Source: Massospora cicadina (lineage: Eukaryota; Entomophthoromycota; Entomophthoromycetes; Entomophthorales; Entomophthoraceae). From it: a DNA stretch of 64,000 bases. The stretch is from the NCBI GenBank assembly GCA_022478985.1, contig JAKSZP010013556.1, forward strand, positions 1 through 64,000. Direction: 5' to 3'. Below are positions 23,027 through 36,393 of the stretch, in pieces (position 1 is the stretch's first letter; each line of letters begins with the position of its first letter). The position numbers were made by a program, and so were the translations under genes. The notes beneath the pieces are model-generated. The model worked only from the letters and a program-made list of their open reading frames with translations. It had not been told where the DNA came from and did not search any database.

Positions 23027-24900
23027 ACCTATTGATCAACCACAAAAAAATAAAGAATCTCCAGTCACCAGCCATGTTGCATCAGGCCTGCTTTAGTTGG
23101 GATCTTTACAACACACTGCACCAGCTAAATATTCAGAACTCATACTTGCTTTAGACGCGGTGCTCAAGAAGCAGGATAAGTTTTTTAGGAGTGGAATGAC
23201 GTTATGAACCAGCTTGGCAGCACGTTTAGTTAAGTGCAAATTCTTGGACAACAAAACAGCCAACTCACTAACCAATTAATGAAACTACTGACAACTGCAT
23301 TGCGCAGTGAGAAGTTGGATGGTGCCTCCCTGTCCCCTTGTTGGGAAGGTGATGAGTGACAAGGGGCTGCTCAGAGAGAATTGGCATATAGAGAATATGA
23401 CACTGGCATGAGCTACTACCCCAGGAAGGCAGCTCTAGTGATGGTTATGTATCAGAGAGCCAATAACCCAAATGATGGCTGTACTTCCCACCAAAGTGGT
23501 CCACGCTACCTCTAAATCAGCAGACAAACCAGCCACCGCTGAATCAGCTCCTCATCAAGAGACCACTTATGGGTCTCAACTCATTCCTCATTATGCCCTA
23601 AAAGGTTGGAGTTATGATTGGGAGGAAGATGTTTGTATTGATAAGCTTCCTCCATTTGATTGCAATGGGAATATTCACAGCTTCTTTAAACATTTTGAGT
23701 TTGCAGCAAAAGGTACCTTGGATTGGCATAAAGCTAAACTGTTAATTTTCATCTTGGATGTTGAAAGTACCAATCAAGTCACCTGCTATCTGCCAAAAAA
23801 TTCTGTTACATACAAAGAAGTGAAGGATGCTGTGCTGCTTCTGTTTAGAGGCACTACAAAAATGCTGCAGTGAAAGGCTAAATTCTTGACAATTGGGTTC
23901 CAACTTAATGAAACCCTCACTGCATTTGCTGACCAAAAATATGGTGGAAGCCCATGTGCTACTTTGGGCAGAAATTTTATCAAATCTGATGTGTGCATTG
24001 CAATGACCTCTGCAGTGAAGCCATACTGTGAGCTTTACAACGTCATGACCCCAATTTTGGATGATAACGTACCTCTGCTCAAAATTTTTCAGTTTATGTG
24101 CCATCTAGCCAATACCTTCCCTCCACCCAATACAGAGTGTTACATACTGCTGCCATTAGCTGACCTTTGTATTTGGAAAAGTTCTCCCATCCTGTTTAAA
24201 CTTCATCTAGTAACCCATGGACTTATTATAATTATGTGCCTCACCTTCAGCCAAGTTATTTTCAGAAGTTCAACTTTCATCTCAGACCTGCTTATGACAA
24301 TAGTTAACAGCCTAACTACCAACCTGGGGCTAATCACACCAACCATCACAGTCAACCTATTGATCTGGCCTTGGTTATGTGATCATCAACAAGCAAATTA
24401 TTGGCTTGGTCCTTCTTAAGAGAACCAAGGATATGGACCCTACAGGGTTAATTGTTTTGAATGCAGTTTCCCAGGTCATCTCACCCAGAGTTGCCCTAAA
24501 CATCATGTTCACTATGTGCAACAGGATCAATACTACCAGAGAAAACATGAAGCTGAGTAGAGATGGAACTTTCTACCTCTGCTATTCCAACCCCAAACGT
24601 TCCACCTGAACCTATTGTAACATATTCAGTGGAAGTCCCTCAATGCAATGACAGGATTCTTTATCAGCAATCAGTTGGAGGAGTGAACATACTGATATGG
24701 GTGCAAGCCAAAACTGCAGCAAATGAAGGACCTCAGGAGCAACCAAAGCTGTACACCTGTCAAATGTTTGACCAAGTTTCCTCAGACAAGCTGGATCTAG
24801 CTGCAGATACATCTTCCCTGAAAGGTGTAAACGTTGCCCTTCTGGTAGACACTATTGACAAAGAATACCCAAAGTTGGTGAGGGGATTATAAGCTTCCTT
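23027..24900 (+). pseudogene. Element H gag
   Basis: Capsid sequence starts in the 133-residue frame 23472-23873 (KLPPFDCNGNIHSFFKHFEF) and continues with frameshifts to about 24110. A perfect CCHC zinc knuckle, CFECSFPGHLTQSC, is at 24453-24494, in a different frame from the long open frames there. Upstream sequence (23027-23471) gives no clear Gag motif. The product would package RNA. Frameshifts inactivate it. Confidence 0.75.
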
Positions 24901-26744
24901 AGGAAAAGAGATCCCAGAAATGTCCACATATTAAACAGTTAATATTCTTATCATGAAGGTACATACTGTGACATTTTTGTAGAAAAAAAAATCAAGTTTG
25001 CAGTATTTTAAAGATGGGTGCTTCATCAACATAGTTTCCACTAAGTTGATGGCAAAGTTGACATTAGAACCTGATGTAGAACATTGCATGGTATATGGGA
25101 CAGCTGGCATGAAAAACATGGTCTCTGGGTGATCATATAGTGTGCTACATTTGCAGTTTAGTCAATTGTTGTGGTAGTTATGGCAATAGTGTTGACAAAT
25201 GATAATTACAACCTGTTAATTAGGACCACTTTCATGCGGCACTTTAGTGCTGTCATTGACATGATGGCAGAGACATTTAATAATTTTGGGTTATCAGATA
25301 CCAATTTATTTTATCTATAGCGGAGTGCCAAAGGATCTGGTGCATATGGGGCAGATTAACCTAGCTTATAGTGATGGGGTGATTTCAGTTTGCTACCATT
25401 GACTAAAAAACAAGACCTGGGGTTTCCCCAACAGATATATGAATATCAAGGGCTGCCTCTCAGAGCTGCTGGCAAATACCCATCCCCTTTGGTCAAGTTT
25501 TAGACACCAAGTTGGAGGTTAAAGTGCCAGAAGGGCTCTTTGGGGAAGTTACTGGCCCTTATCAGCAATCATGGCTTGAGACCCACATGGCTCCAGGCAT
25601 TAAACTACTAGGACATGGGGTGATTAAGGTCTTATTAGCATATCTACAAGCAGAATTATTGCAATCTGCTGACACCAAATAGTGGCATATTTACATTTGA
25701 TCCCTATTGAGGAGGTCCTCTGGGTCTTGAGTTCAGGTCACTGACTGAATTTGGTCTACCAGTCAATTTGCAACTCAGCATAATGACAGTGGTATCATGC
25801 AAAAGCTTAGTCAGGTTATTGGAAGAACATAAAGATCAGGCAATATCTTTATTTTAAATATAAGGAGATCTTTGCTGTCAATGATCATAATTTAAAGTGC
25901 ACCCAGGGGGTGGTCCATCAATTGGACACTGAAGAGCATTCTCATATCAGGTCTTGGCTGATCCATTGATCAAGGGCAGCTAAAGAAGTAGTAACTGAGA
26001 AGATTGAAAAGCTGCTAGAGAAAGGGATGCTTGAACCATCAAAGATTCTATGGGCTTAACCCATTCTGATTGTAATAAAGAAGGATGGAACCAACTGGGC
26101 AGTAATAGACTACTAAAAGCTTAACAGTATTACTAAGAAGGACTCATACCTTTTGCTAAAGATTGACAATGCTTTGGATCAGTTGGGAGTAGCTTGCTAC
26201 TTCTTGGCAATGGATTTGATACCAGGCTACTGGCAAATTGAGTTGCCTATAACAGAATAGGTGAAATGCACCATCATTACATCCAAGGGGGTCTTCCAGC
26301 CAACATATATACCTCAAGGTTATGTAATGCCCCAGCTATGTTCCAACAGGCTATGGACACCATCCTCAGTGACATGAAGCTGTCATGCATTCTCATATAC
26401 CTCAACAATATCAATGTCTTCTATTGAATCTCTCTGAGCATCTTACTCATCTAAAGGAGGTCTTCCGCCAGCTTGCTGAGGCCAACATTAAGATTAAGCC
26501 CCACAAATGCCACTTCTTTAATGACCAACTGAAGTACCTTGGATTTGTGGTAGATGCAAATGGGCTTAAACTTCAACTGGCTAAGGTGGAGGCTATCTGA
26601 AAAATGACTCAGCCAAACAGTAAGTGTGACATTCAGGTATTTTTGGGGATGGTGGGTTACTACCAGTGCTTCATCCCTAACTTCATCTGTATTGGGGGCC
26701 TACTAATTGAGATATTAAAAAAGTATGCCATACGTGAATGGATG
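24901..26744 (+). pseudogene. Element H protease and reverse transcriptase
   Basis: A retropepsin remnant lies near 25010-25110 (GASST, frameshift, VSTKLMAKLTLEPDVEH and YGTAGMKN); the catalytic Asp is lost. RT runs over 25980-26744: ILIVIKKDGTNWAVIDY, FLAMDLIPGYWQIELP, and a palm box at 26398-26409 reading YLNN, so both catalytic Asp are Asn. Each change lies at a C|GAY codon border and fits CpG to CpA decay. The thumb (IKIKPHKCHFF) and VFLGMVGYYQCFIPNF follow. D interrupts it at 26744. Confidence 0.8.
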
Positions 26745-27635
26745 TGTAAGGAGAGTGTCTATAACTCTCCTGTTCCCAGCGTGGTATGCACGGTGCACAG
26801 ACCCAATGCCAGGGAACTAGTTGTCAGTAATATAGTTAGTATAGCCCGCAGAAGGTGCTTGATCTATAATAACTTAGGGTGAGGGTATTTAACCTTAGAC
26901 AAAAGAACCAACACCAGACTAACAACCAGGCTGGAGTGAGCCCCACTTTGGTGTTCATACCCAAGTGGCGTTCTGGGCTGGAGTTCATAGGAAGCCCAGG
27001 TTGGATGGAACCTGGACGGCCTAACGCTGCACCAAAGGAGAGAGTTATGGTTGTTAAAATTAAATTCCTAATGTTGCACAAGACCTCCTTGAAGAGGTCC
27101 ACGCACAGGTTTGCCCGAGATAACATAGAAAAATGTATACTAATGAAGAGTTTTTTATGTGGAAGAAGTTGACCAACAAGAGAGTTGGTCTCAAGTGAAC
27201 AAATTTAAGGTAATTTGGGGGATTAATTGCGGATGGAATGGTGCTAAGCCAAGGTGACCAATAAGCACACACTTTCATTAGGCAGTGTACTTTACTTGAT
27301 AATCAACTGAAATTGGCTTATCAATTGTAGGTAAGGCTGACCTGAGCTGAAAATTTTGAAAGCTGAATGAGTTTCAAGACCAGTTTACTGAGAAATTGGA
27401 GTGAACCGTCATTTTTATTAAAAAGCTGGTTTGTTTTAATGCACCTGCTGTAGACAGGGACAAACTTCTCTCACATCCCCAGGACCAACCTGAGCATACC
27501 TTACTTTAACCCAGCGTTAATCCAAGGTATGTTTGAGGCCAAGGAGGCCTGCCAACTTCACCCTCTTGGCCTCCTGACATGCAGCTTTATCCTTGGTGTT
27601 TGTCCCCATTATCATGTCATCCTCAAGTAAAGACA
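26745..27635 (-). repeat. Element D 3' LTR
   Basis: Left copy, plus-strand ends TGTAAGGAGAG and AAGACA. It keeps the U5 hairpin (GGAGAGT and ACTCTCC around seven bases) and the 11-nt site AGTTGACCAAC at 27167-27177, with TTAAATTT 31 bp upstream in element orientation. Confidence 0.9.
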
Positions 27636-29060
27636 TTACCCTCTCATTCTTTTGGGGCTCCACACCTGACCCTTCAGTGGCTTGCACCAGGGAAAAGTTC
27701 TTGTGGGCTGGGTACAACTTCATAGTGGCAACAGTTTGCTTTGACTGATATCTGGTGGTCTGGGGAAAACGCTTGTGGAAAACGTCAAGCAAGTCTTGAG
27801 CATATGCACAGTTGCGCACTGGTACCCAACTGTTTTCCACTGCTTTAATCCCTTTCAGGATACCAGGTACTCAAGCCTTTCTTTTACTCAGTGGGAGGCT
27901 ACTATCTCCTCCACTTCTTCTGGTGCCACATCCATGAGATAAGCCTTGGGAGACTCTGGTGGAGGGCCCTCAAACAACATCAATTTGCTTTCATGAGAGA
28001 ATAAAAAAATCTGAAATGAAGAGGGAAGATCTAACTGGTATGAGGCGTGGCCCACCTTTCTGACAATGCATTAAGAGCCAATCCTCTTTGGTCCCAGATT
28101 TTTTCATGGTTGCTTGATAGGGATGTTTTGAGCATCAAGCATCACAAGGTCCCCTCCTTTGTATGCTGGACCCACTCATCTTTTTCCATCAGTGTTCTCT
28201 TTATAAACTTGCATTGCTGCATCCAAACTTATGGAGACCCCCTGGTGTACTTTCTTGATAGTCTTAGCAAAGTCCACCACTGCTTCTACTTTTGATCCAT
28301 AATTGGGCTCCATGTTGAAGGTAGGGTTAAACCCATGGTTGGCAAAAAATGAGGAACAACCAATAGATGCATGTAGCATGTTGTTATAGTTAAACTGTGC
28401 CATAGATGTGAAACTCAATCTAAATGATCCTTGACATTGTAAAACCACAGAAATTGTTCCAAGAACTGGTTCACTCATTCAGTCTGCCCATCTGATTGGG
28501 GGTGATAGGCAGTTGAATGGCAGGGGCAAATCTGAAGAGTATTACACAACTCTATCCAAAAGACAGAGTAAACTGGGGTTCCCAATCACTAATAATTTCT
28601 TGGAGGACTCCATAAAGCACAAATATATGAGTGATGGGCCTAGCTATATCAGCCACAGTTTATGTGGTTCTGCAAGGAATAAAGTGAGCAAACTTCATAA
28701 AATTGTCTAACACTACCATGATGGCATCATAATCATCAGAAACAGGTATTTCCACAATGAAATCTACTGATAGGAAAATCTAAGGCCCTTCAGCCTTTTG
28801 AACTGGTACCAACAACACTGCTAAAATTTGACAATTTAGTTTCATTTGATTGCAGATCAGGCACTCTTTACAATACCTGCCCACCTGAGTGGGTAAGACC
28901 TTTCAATTGTATGTGCAGAAAATTAGATCCATAGTCTTTGCCTTCTCAGAATGACCAATGGTGATAATGTCATGATGGTCCTGGATAATTTTCAGGCAAA
29001 GTGGCTCAGCGGGAACCCATAGGCACCCCTAAAACCACACCATCTCATCCTTTATATGAT
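27636..29060 (-). pseudogene. Element D integrase and chromodomain
   Basis: The minus strand carries an integrase: CxxC-type zinc remains near 28860-28900, a core with VEIPVSDDYDAIMVVL-like text near 28700-28760, and a late-core segment AQFNYNNMLHASIGCSSFFA (28176-28478). The end is a chromodomain near 27780-27920 (EEVEEIVAS, LEYLVS, stop, KG, then ENSWVPVRNCAYAQDLLDVF). A basic tail of about 60 residues follows. Several stops and frameshifts break it. Confidence 0.78.
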
Positions 29061-31110
29061 AACCCCTGGTTATATCCTCCTGATTTAGTGTGCTCTTAGC
29101 AAGGACTATAGTATATTTGGCCAACAACAGCTGATAAAGGACTATTTTTGAACATACCATATTTCTCCACATTTTCCGGAGAATTAAGCACTGGCCTGTG
29201 GCCAAAGGAGAGGAGGTTGAGATACAATCTTACTGGGTGGAATCATCATCTGGGTATTATGCATATCTACCTCCTTTGGATCAGGAGCTAATGCAGGATT
29301 GCAGCTTATAGCATCCGCCAAACCATTCTCCAGTCCTTAGTAAACTCATAAGAAAATGCAAATTGGGCCAGGGTCTCATGCCAGCAGGTTAACCATGGGG
29401 TCAAGAAATGAGGTGCATGGTAAATAAAGTAAGATACAATGATCTGTATGTACATGGAAAGGTGGAAAATCTATGCAGGTGATGAAGTTAATAAGTCAAT
29501 GCCTCCACTAAAGCTAATAACTCTTTGTCATAAATGGCTTAGTTTAACTCAGGCAGAGACATCTTCCTGGAAAATACCCCACCAGATGCTCTATTCCATC
29601 TTCACCTACTTGTAACAAGGCAGCTTCTATGGCAAAGTTGGAGGCATTAGTTTACACAATAAACTCTTTTTCAGGATCTACATGGCAAAGAATGAATGTG
29701 GACAACAGGGTACACTTTACTGCTTGAAAAGCATCCTTTTAAAACAGGGGACCACTGAAGCGCTTTTGCCTCACTTGCCTTATATAAGGTTACTGCCCAT
29801 TTCAGAAAGATTTGATGTGAACTTCTCAAGGAATGTACACATCCCCAAAAAAACTCCTCGATTCCTTGACTAAAGTTGGGGTGGGCCACTCATTAATCAC
29901 CTTCTCCTTGTCTGGAGTTATCATGTATCCATATCAAACATGACGTTGCCCAGAAAGGTGACCTGGGACTTGAAGAATTTACACTTACTGATCTTCAGCT
30001 TAAGGTTGTCTGCCTTTAACCTCTCCACCACTTTCCAAAAGTGTACTACATGGGACTCATTATCAGGGGAAACACCAGAATATCATCCATATAGGCAACT
30101 GAGCATACTCCCAGCAGGTCCCCAAAGCTACATCAATATAGCGTTGAAAGATAGCAGAGGCATTCTTAAGCCCAAAGGGCATAACCTGAGATTGTAAAAT
30201 CTTTTTTTGATACAGAATGCATTTAGCTACTCCTGGCCCTTCTTAATCTGGATTTGATTGAACGCATTTAGGTAATCCAATTTGGAGAAGACTTTTGCCT
30301 TCTCCACAGCGTGCAGGCTGTGAATCCATAAGGGATGGGATGTAAATCTGGTCCAATGACATTGTTTAGGTTCTATAATCTATGCATGGATGTAAAGTAC
30401 CATCAGTTTTCTCCATAAAGAGAAGTGGGGGAGCATATTGAGGAGTTATGCTAAAAATCACACCTTTGGCTAACTGCTCCTTAACCCATACATCTAATGC
30501 TGCTTCCTCCCATATGGTCAAAGGGTAAATGGGGGAAGATATATGCACCAGATCAACAGTGAGCTTGAACCTGCTATTAAACTCTGAATGAGTAGGTAAT
30601 ACATTAGCTGAAGCTGCATCAAATGAATATTCCAGACCCTCCAAGCAGGAAGGTAAAGGTACCTCCAGTGAGGTCTTCAACAATGAAGCAAGACTGAGAG
30701 TGTGTATATTGTGCCAGTGGGGCAGATTGCCCTTAAAATTAACTTTAGACAATGAAACAATTAATATTTGACCATTCTCCAATTCTAAGGACAGGGTATT
30801 TTCTTTCAAATTGGTCCTGACGTCAAACTTTTGCCACCACTCTACTCCCAAGATAATGGGTTACAAGAGGGGTTTGATTGCTTGAAAACAGCCTATCAAA
30901 AGATACTTGCCCACAATATAATCCACTAACCCTATTACCTTCAGAGTGGGAATACCTTGAGAAGCCCCTCCCCTAACCATACCATTGGGCAAGTAACTAA
31001 GCTTAAGGTAGTTGGCTAGGTCCTGTCAATAAAATTCTCAGAGGCTCCAGTATCCACCAGAATAGTAGTGCTGATTTTACCTGAAGGGGAAGAAAGGATA
31101 TCAGTTAAAA
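29061..31110 (-). pseudogene. Element D protease, reverse transcriptase and RNase H
   Basis: The protease motif ILVDTGASENFID is near 31020-31075. A 161-residue frame (30366-30851) holds the protease end (MGVEWWQKFDVRTNLKENTL) and the start of RT (PPLLFMEKTDGTLHPCIDY). The catalytic YMDD is intact near 30080-30095 (GTT GCC TAT ATG GAT GAT). Connection and RNase H sequences follow to about 29200, with a frame at 29671-29889 covering the RT/RNase H link. Stops and frameshifts are spread along it. Confidence 0.8.
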
Positions 31111-31871
31111 AATCCAGAATGATCTTTATTTAGAATAGACAACGCCAAAACTTCACCACAAAATTTTCTTTGGGTGTAAACATACTTTCAGGGTACGTTT
31201 CTGCATCCTAGAATGGAGAGGGATAGTTGGCCACTCTTACTACTGAGGTCACATATCCCACCATATCTTCAGCAACTGTATAAACATTTTTGTATTTAAA
31301 AGTAACTCCTTTTCCACCTCCTATGTTCTGCAGATCATAGTTGTGGTCAATTGTGGGTTATCTGGAGTGATTTGATACACTGAAATGGGGTCCATATCTA
31401 ATCCATAAGAGAAGATATATGGCTTGGTTGTATATATAGAAATGTCATTATAAAATGCGTTTTGGGCCAAAAATGACACCATACCCATTTCAGCGGTGGG
31501 TTGTGCACCATTATCCAATGTAATCACCACCAGGCCCTTCATTGATGATCCTGCCTGCACCACCCAAATGTGGTGCTAAGAAAAACAATTTACTTATATA
31601 GACTTTGTGAATTTTGGCGGAAAGTTGGGAAATCATGGCTCTCAAATTGCAAAGCGTCCATATTCACTGGGTACAAGAAAGAAGGTTGGATACTTTCCAG
31701 TCAGAGGTAGCAAGAATAATGCCAAAATGCTTCAACCTTTGAAAAAAGTGAAAACAGTGGTGAGCCCTACCACAGCTATGACCAACAGCTGGTGCACCCC
31801 ATTTGCACTTTGTGAAAGTCCCACATGGAAAAAGTTCATGCAAATAAAAAACTAAGAGGTTGGTTGACCAA
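31111..31871 (-). other. Element D leader: no gag, conserved antisense frame
   Basis: Between the primer site and the protease there are about 760 bp. A minus-strand frame (31321-31563) matches the same place in E (NAFYN, PYIFSYG, DMDPI, ITPDN). Nothing resembles a capsid or zinc knuckle. On the opposite strand an open frame at 31607-31855 (FGGK, YFPV, NNAK, LQPL) is similar to one in E. The candidate primer site TTGGTCAACCAACC (minus) lies at 31858-31871, with transitions relative to E. Confidence 0.6.
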
Positions 31872-32770
31872 TGTAAGGAGAGTGTCTATAACTCTCCTGT
31901 TCCTAGCTTGATAGTACATGGTGCACAGACCCAATGCCAAGGAACTAGTCATCAGTAATATAGCTAGTATAGCCCTGCAGAAGGTGCTAGAGCTATAATA
32001 ATTTAGGGCGAGGGTGTTTAATAATAGATAAAAGAACCATAACCATAATGACAACCAGGCTGGAGTGAACCCCAAAGTGGGGATTTACCCAAGCGGTGCT
32101 CTGGGCTGGAGTTCATAGGCGGCCCAGGTTGGAGGGAACCTGGATGGCCCAACAGTGCACCAAAGGAGAGAGTTACAGTTGTCAAAATTAAATGTCTAAC
32201 GTTGCATGAGACCTCCTCAAAGAGGTCCACGCACAGGTTTTCCTAAGATAACATATTGAAAAACATATATTAATGAAGGGTTCTTTATTATGGAGAAGAA
32301 GTTGACTAATGAGAGAAATTGGTCTTGAGTGAACTAATTTAAGGAATTTTAGGGGAATAATTAATTTATGAAAGTGTTGCTAAGCTAAGGTGCACCAATA
32401 AGTGCACACTTCTATTGGGCAGTGTACTATACTTGGTAATCATCTAAACTTAAGATATTAATTGTAGGTAAGGCCAACCCAAGCTGAAAATTTAGAAAAC
32501 TGAATGGGGTTTGAGACCCTATTCACTGAGAAATTGAAGCAAACTGTCATTTTTAATCAAAAAGCTGGTTCATTTTATGCACCTGCTTTAATACAAGGCC
32601 AATTTTATCTCACATCCCCAGGACCAACCTGGGCATACCTCACCTTAACCCAGCTTGGTCCAAGGTGTGTTTGAGGTCAGGGAGGCCTTCCAACTTTACC
32701 CTCTTGGCTACTGACATGCAGCTTTATCAAAGAGTTTGTTTTATTATCATGTCATCCTCAAGCCATGACA
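31872..32770 (-). repeat. Element D 5' LTR
   Basis: Right copy, 899 bp, starting TGTAAGGAGAG and ending CATGACA in plus reading. It aligns with the left copy and with the E LTRs. Here the self-primer site has decayed to AGTTGACTAAT (32300-32310), while the TTAAATTA box 32 bp upstream is kept. Confidence 0.9.
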
Positions 32771-32775
32771 AGATG

Positions 32776-34478
32776 GAACTCTATCAACATTCCTTTAATA
32801 CACTTCAGATGGCATTAATCAATGCACTGGTACTACACTATTCAAATTTTGATAAAAAATTTATTATACAAATTGATGCATCCCTTTCCGCCATTAGGGC
32901 ATTGCTATCCCAACAAGATGATGAAGTGGAGGAGCATCCAGTTTCATACTGCAGTCATAGCTTAAACTGTCACAAATGCAATTAAACTGTAACTGAGTGG
33001 AAGTGCTTAGTGGTGATTTATGCCTATAAGCAAATTAGTGTATACTTGCATGGGGTAAAGTTAAAGTTGTGATGGATAATGTGTCTTTATGCTGGTTGCA
33101 GAATCTCAGAGAGCCTGAGGGGCATCTAGCCCAATGGTCATAAGCTTCAGGCTTACAACTTTGAAATTTCTCCACTAACCTGGAGCAAAACTCCAAAATG
33201 CAGATTGTTTATCAAGTTTGCCAACTGTTGCTGGTATGGCAGATCTCAGCAATGTAATGTATGACAAAATACTCAGTGAAAAATATGATGACTAATGCCT
33301 CAAGTCATCAAGGTATTATATGAAATAAGAGCCAATACATTCCAGAAGAACGGTGAATTGTACATGTGGATAGGGGACACTACTATGAATATCTCAAGAC
33401 CTTCCACTTGACTAAATATTATTATGAGCACACACTGAGCAGTCAATTTATGGTGGTGAGCACAAGATGTTGTAATTGTTGCACTCTCAGTATTATTGGG
33501 AAAGCATGAACTTTGTTGTGCTTGAAACTATTTCCTGCTGCCACCAATGCCAAGTGAAAAAGCTGTTCCATCATAAGACTTTATACCAGTTAGTGAAGTT
33601 CCATTTTTCTCAGCATATAGTTTCCCTTGACATCAGTAACACTCTGCCAATGGGAGCTAACCGGTCCAAATACATTCTGCTAGCAAAAACCACTTTACCA
33701 GGTGGGTTTAAGCATGGGCAATATGGGATTTGGGGCAGTCACTGTGGCCAAGTTCATAATGGAAGTTATTATCCAGCAACATGGCGACCCTCAGTTCATC
33801 CTTACTAATAATGGAACCAACTCAACCTCGCACATCCTTCCAAAGTTGAACAAGCTGATGGGCACCTGCAGGGTTCTGATGACCCCATATCACCCTGAGT
33901 CCAACAGGATGGTTGAGCGAGTTAATAGAACCTTGGTAAACATACTCTGGAAGTTAGTAATAGATTGACCTTCTGATTGGAGTTTCTTCTTGTCCACCAC
34001 TGTGTTTGCATACAACATCAGCTACCATTCTGCCATGGGGAAGAGTCCCTTTCAATTACTATATTGACAACACCCTGCTCTTCCAGAACTGCTTTATGCT
34101 TGCATAGAAAATACCAGCATAATGGATCCCCAACTTTACTTGACTAACCTAGCAGGCACATTAATCAAGCTGTAAAATGAGGCGTACTCCTTCAGCCTGT
34201 CTAAAAAGATAAGAAATCAAGCCTTCAATCAGGAGCTGTGTAGTGGGCTAGATCAGTTTAAAGATGGAGGGCTAGTTCTATAACATGATCAGCATGGGTT
34301 TGGTCAGAAGCACAAATTGGCCAGTATAAGGATTGGTCCATTCAAAATCATTGAGAAAAAAGGTGTGACGCCTATAGTATCAAGAATCCCATGAGCAGTT
34401 GGATTATTAAAAAAGTGCATGAAACTTCCTTTTTGTGTATAAACACTAGGAGACTTATTATCCAGTCAAGGGGGGTAA
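32776..34478 (+). pseudogene. Element H RNase H and integrase
   Basis: RNase H resumes after D: FIIQIDASLSAIRALLSQQD near 32860-32920, then HPVSYCSHSL. Integrase follows: CCHQCQ zinc cysteines near 33535, first catalytic Asp kept in VSLDISNTLPMG near 33630, second changed to Asn in ILTNNGTNS near 33800, and Glu kept in RMVERVNRTL near 33910. The C-terminal domain (34260-34360) is weak. A polypurine tract ends the region. Frameshifts and stops abound. Confidence 0.78.
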
Positions 34479-35045
34479 TGTTTAGATTCTGCTATGACTG
34501 GATGATAAGCCCTAAATAGCTATGGCAGATTGACTAGAATCCACCAACCATGATCAATAGTGTAAAAATCATTGAGTGCCTTTGGATAAGGTGATATTAG
34601 GTCAGGAAGGATAATTATTGGGTCACCTCCAAATAAGGCAATAAGGTGATTTCAACGTTCAACAAATGTTGAGTAGATTGTCTTGAACTAAGGTGATAGA
34701 GAATACAAGAATAGCATACTCTGCCAGAGCCAATGAGAATATGGCAGAACCAAATAATCTAAGCCTAAGAAGCAGCATTGACTGAAGTTGCTGATATATA
34801 AGTGAGATGGGATGATTAAAGAAGGAGGACTTTAGTAGGAAAAAGGAGAGCAGAGCAGAAGGAGTCTGCTTATTTTAGAATAAAATAAAGAAGTGCGGTT
34901 AGAGCATATGCTTTGTATTTTATTAAATCTATTTAAAGTTTGTTTTGAGGACCAGCAATCCTCACATTGTCCATCCGTTGCTTGGTGGGTTCAACCCTGT
35001 GCAACCCTTACAGCATAACTCAAACAAATCGCCAAAATTATAACA
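34479..35045 (+). repeat. Element H 3' LTR
   Basis: 567 bp, TGTTTAGATTCTG to ATTATAACA, directly after CAAGGGGGGTAA. It is followed by CATAG, the partner of CACAG at 22444. Confidence 0.92.
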
Positions 35046-35050
35046 CATAG

Positions 35051-36393
35051 AAAGGAGACATTTTAAAAGGTCTGGTGATACCTGATATGATATTCCATCA
35101 GAGCACTAGGCAAGAACTGATCCCAGTGTAGAGGGTCTATAATAGCCATTTTCATAATAGAGAAACTAAGGTTCAATTTGCTTTTTCTATGGTACCAATC
35201 ATAGAAGGTTTATAGAAGGCAAAAATAGTTGTTGCATTCTTATGGAGTTAGCCAGGATTTGACCACTCTGAAGGTAAAATTTTTTCATTGTCATAGAGTA
35301 AAATCTTGGGCAACTATGGTGAGTGAAAATATAATGATGGAGGAAAGCTGCAGTAGCTTTGTAAATTTGGTATGGGATAACCACAGCTTCACCCATTTTG
35401 TAAAGCAATCAATTTCTACAAATATGTATCAATCTCCAATGATAGTCTGGTTTAAAGAACCTACCATATCTAAGCTTATTGTGTGAGTTGGTTGTTGAAG
35501 GGTAGTTGGCTGATTTTAATATTTAGTCTTAAACTGGATTGCTTTTTGCAGGTTAAGAAGGCATCCAGGACTTTGATAATGGTTTCCATAAGTCTCTCTC
35601 AATAGTATGATCCTTATTACCCTCATAGTTTCCACACTCCCCCAAGCACAAGAGTAAAGTAGGCCTTCATGATAGCAGATACTCACTCTGAAGGTCAAGG
35701 ATAAGGAAGTCAATAGGCCCCTAACTTTTCATATAACTTCCTGCTCTCTACTTTATTGTTGTAAAAGTGTCACATTAATATATTCTTAACAGGTTCATCA
35801 TCATCTCAAGCATCAGGGGTTATAATGAGGTTATGCAATCTTTCAACTTCACTATTATCTAAAATGAAGAACTGTTAACTGAATCAGCCCATCAACATTC
35901 ATATGACAAGTTCCAGATTAGTGTTTAATATTCATATCATAATGTTGGAGCTTCAAAGACCAATGAACCAGTCATCCAGTAGGATCCTTCATATTTTGTA
36001 GCCATTTAAAGAGGCATGGTTGGGGACCATAGTGACGGTAGTTCCATACAAAAAGGGTCAGTAATGTTTTACAGTTGACTAAGACAGCAAGGCACTCCAT
36101 TTATGCGACACTGTAGTTGCATTATGCTTTTGATAGCATTTTGCTAAAATAGAAAACTGGGTGATCCACGTCAGTTTCATCAAATTAATTCTGGATGGCT
36201 CCAATGGCATAATCCAAGGCGTTAGTAAACAAAATGAAAGGCTTACCATAATCCGGGTAATTATTATAGGACGTTCTTGAAACAGTTTCTTTAGCATCTC
36301 AAACGCAGCCTTTTGTTCAGCACCTTAATGGAAAGGAGTGAGCTTTGCCAATAGTCAGATGAGAGGCTCACTGAGATGGGCAAACTTTGGTAT
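35051..36393 (-). pseudogene. Element G integrase core and RNase H
   Basis: Read on the minus strand from 36393 down: the RT/RNase H link (PKFAHLSEPL), an RNase H with TDA-like and HASLxWL-like remains (36000-36300), a zinc region near 35600-35800, then integrase core GEAVVIPYQIYKATAAFLHH (35199-35408) and a late-core segment near 35080-35130 (DPLHWDQFLPSALMEYHIRY). The frame then runs into 22448. Stops are frequent. Confidence 0.7.

Larger units (their letters stand above)
26745..32770 (-). mobile_element. Element D: gag-less chromovirus
   Basis: LTRs of 891 bp (26745-27635) and 899 bp (31872-32770) enclose a 4.2-kb minus-strand interior. Flanks are GGATG (26740-26744) and AGATG (32771-32775). 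In element order the interior holds a leader, protease, RT, RNase H, integrase and chromodomain, but no stretch that looks like gag. It is a relative of E. Leaving D and one duplication out joins RT and RNase H of H in frame (EWMELYQ). Confidence 0.93.
22449..35045 (+). mobile_element. Element H: Ty3/Gypsy element carrying chromovirus D
   Basis: LTRs of 560 bp (22449-23008) and 567 bp (34479-35045) enclose primer site, gag, protease, RT, [D], RNase H and integrase on the + strand. Flanks are CACAG (22444-22448) and CATAG (35046-35050), one transition apart. The polypurine tract AAGGGGGGTAA precedes the 3' LTR. H interrupts element G's integrase. Confidence 0.93.
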
